In this document: piece after piece, positions 63,116 to 64,000 of the stretch
Layout: every line of letters starts with the position of its first letter
How positions within the stretch are numbered: the first letter of the stretch is position 1
From: Bactericera cockerelli
Lineage: Eukaryota > Arthropoda > Insecta > Hemiptera > Triozidae
Length of the DNA: 64,000 nt
NCBI GenBank assembly: GCA_024516035.1
Contig: CM044963.1
Location: forward strand, 30,225,877 to 30,289,876
Direction: 5' to 3'
Translations under genes and position numbers: made by a program
Notes under the pieces: model-generated
Databases searched by the model: none
The model's input: the letters and a program-made list of their open reading frames with translations, nothing else
What the model was told of the DNA's origin: nothing

Positions 63116-63271
63116 GCAGAGGTTATCAAAAGAACCATAGTTTTTGTTACAGATAATTTCTTACCGGTTGGGTGTTTTAACGTGTAATCGACAGGTCACA
63201 TTATTTCCTCATAATAAGAGAAAAAAAATAGACTGGCTGGTTGAGGTGTTGACCTCTTTAAATCACTCATC

Positions 63272-63405
63272 GAAAGAGAGAGAGAGAGCAAGAGAGAGAG
63301 AGAAAGAGAAAGAGAAAAAGAAAGAGAAAGAGATAGAGAAAGAGAGACAGAGAAAGAGAGACAGAGGGAGAGAAGAGAGAGAGAGAGAAACAAAGAGAGG
63401 AGGGG
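63272..63405. repeat. GA microsatellite
   Basis: GAGAGAGAGAGCAAGAGAGA with AAAGAGAAAGAG variants; frames across it are low-complexity. Confidence 0.9.
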
Positions 63406-63414
63406 GATTCAACT

Positions 63415-63570
63415 TTATTACCTAGAATTTCTTTCAAAAATATTTCTAATGCATTTCTTTTTTTATGATATTTTTTATATTTTTTTATGTAATAATTATT
63501 TGTATTGTAGATATGCCTTTGTATCTAATAAAGAATTTCATAATAAAAAAAAAAAAAAAAAAAAAAAAAT
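63415..63570 (+). mobile_element. Retroposon D 3' end
   Basis: TTTTTATGTAATAATTATTT, GTATTGTAGATATGCC, TATCTAATAAAG and a poly(A) of about 27 match the tail of family D. The GC-richer 5' part is missing. Confidence 0.6.
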
Positions 63571-63744
63571 AGAACATTTTGTAAACCCCTGTGAACATTC
63601 TTCTTCTTTTTCTTTGCTTTATCATTATCTAGCTCTTTCTCTCTCCTAGTCTCCTCTACTCTCCACAGCTTGCTGTAGTTCTTTACCATTTCGACGTTTC
63701 CAATTTATCATATTCTTGTACACTCCAATAATTTTAACCTATTT

Positions 63745-64000
63745 CCCTTTCTCTCTCTCTCTCTTTCTTTTTTCTTTTTCTTTCTCTCTCTCTCTCTCTC
63801 TCTCTCTCCTTTTTCCTATCTTTTTTCAGTCTGGTAAATGTCTTCATTTTGAGATTTCAGCATATTTTTTTTCGTACTGCTCATACCCAGACACTCTCCA
63901 ATTCCACTTATCTCTCTCTCTATTTCTCTCTCTGTCTCTCTATCTCTCTCTCTATTTCTCTCTCTTTCTCTAAATATCTTGAATATTCTCTTTCTCTTTT
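63745..64000. repeat. CT-rich microsatellites to window end
   Basis: (CT)n at 63745-63812 and 63909-63975, separated by about 95 bp of unique sequence; the second continues to the edge. Confidence 0.85.

Overview
This window looks like a piece of an arthropod, probably insect, nuclear genome that is almost entirely transposable elements and simple repeats. The base composition is AT-rich. The window contains tRNA- and 5S rRNA-headed SINEs, Tc1/mariner, hAT, piggyBac-type and Helitron DNA elements, a BEL/Pao retrotransposon and several non-LTR retrotransposons. It shows no operons, no ribosome-binding-site spacing and no prokaryotic gene density. I recognise no convincing host gene. The species cannot be fixed from sequence alone; the repeat mix would suit a hemipteran, but that is inference.

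Layout. 1-6.2 kb: a GA-rich minisatellite, SINE and MITE fragments, a nearly pristine 5S-derived SINE (3.0-3.3 kb) and a 2.1-kb non-autonomous hAT element with a perfect 8-bp target duplication. 6.7-9.6 kb: a 5'-truncated non-LTR retrotransposon with a long intact reverse-transcriptase frame. 9.9-24.6 kb: a mosaic of SINEs, a short Helitron, a TTAA-flanked piggyBac-like MITE, minisatellites and a small element with an 8-bp duplication. 25.2-36.3 kb: two inverted copies of a long-TIR foldback family, a decayed Tc1 element (DD34E) with excellent terminal inverted repeats, tandem arrays, Helitron ends and a hammerhead-ribozyme-like motif. 36.3-40.4 kb: tRNA-derived SINEs inserted into each other.

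40.9-51.1 kb is the most gene-like stretch. It holds a minus-strand CR1/jockey-like reverse transcriptase cut by a 100-N assembly gap. Beyond the gap lies the 3' half of a BEL/Pao element (integrase, pol C-terminus, 3' LTR), split by a complete 6.2-kb I-type LINE with a gag-like ORF1 and an EN-RT-RNase H ORF2, flanked by a 10-bp target duplication. 51.3-64 kb: more SINEs and GA tracts, a mariner remnant inside a retroposon tail, a MITE, a Helitron, and a 38-bp satellite array split by a 2.7-kb mariner-type foldback element, which itself carries a recent 5S SINE.

The elements work as a stratified nest: 5S SINE in mariner in satellite; I-type LINE in BEL; foldback in Helitron; SINE in tandem array; one retroposon inside another SINE. 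Target duplications let several insertions be ordered in time. The best candidates for something under-described are the 5S-headed SINE family and its shared tail with a tRNA-headed family, the satellite derived from a dispersed repeat, and the hammerhead-like motif. SINE families are labelled A, B, C, E, G and H here for convenience, the short polyadenylated retroposon is D, and the dispersed non-SINE repeat is F.
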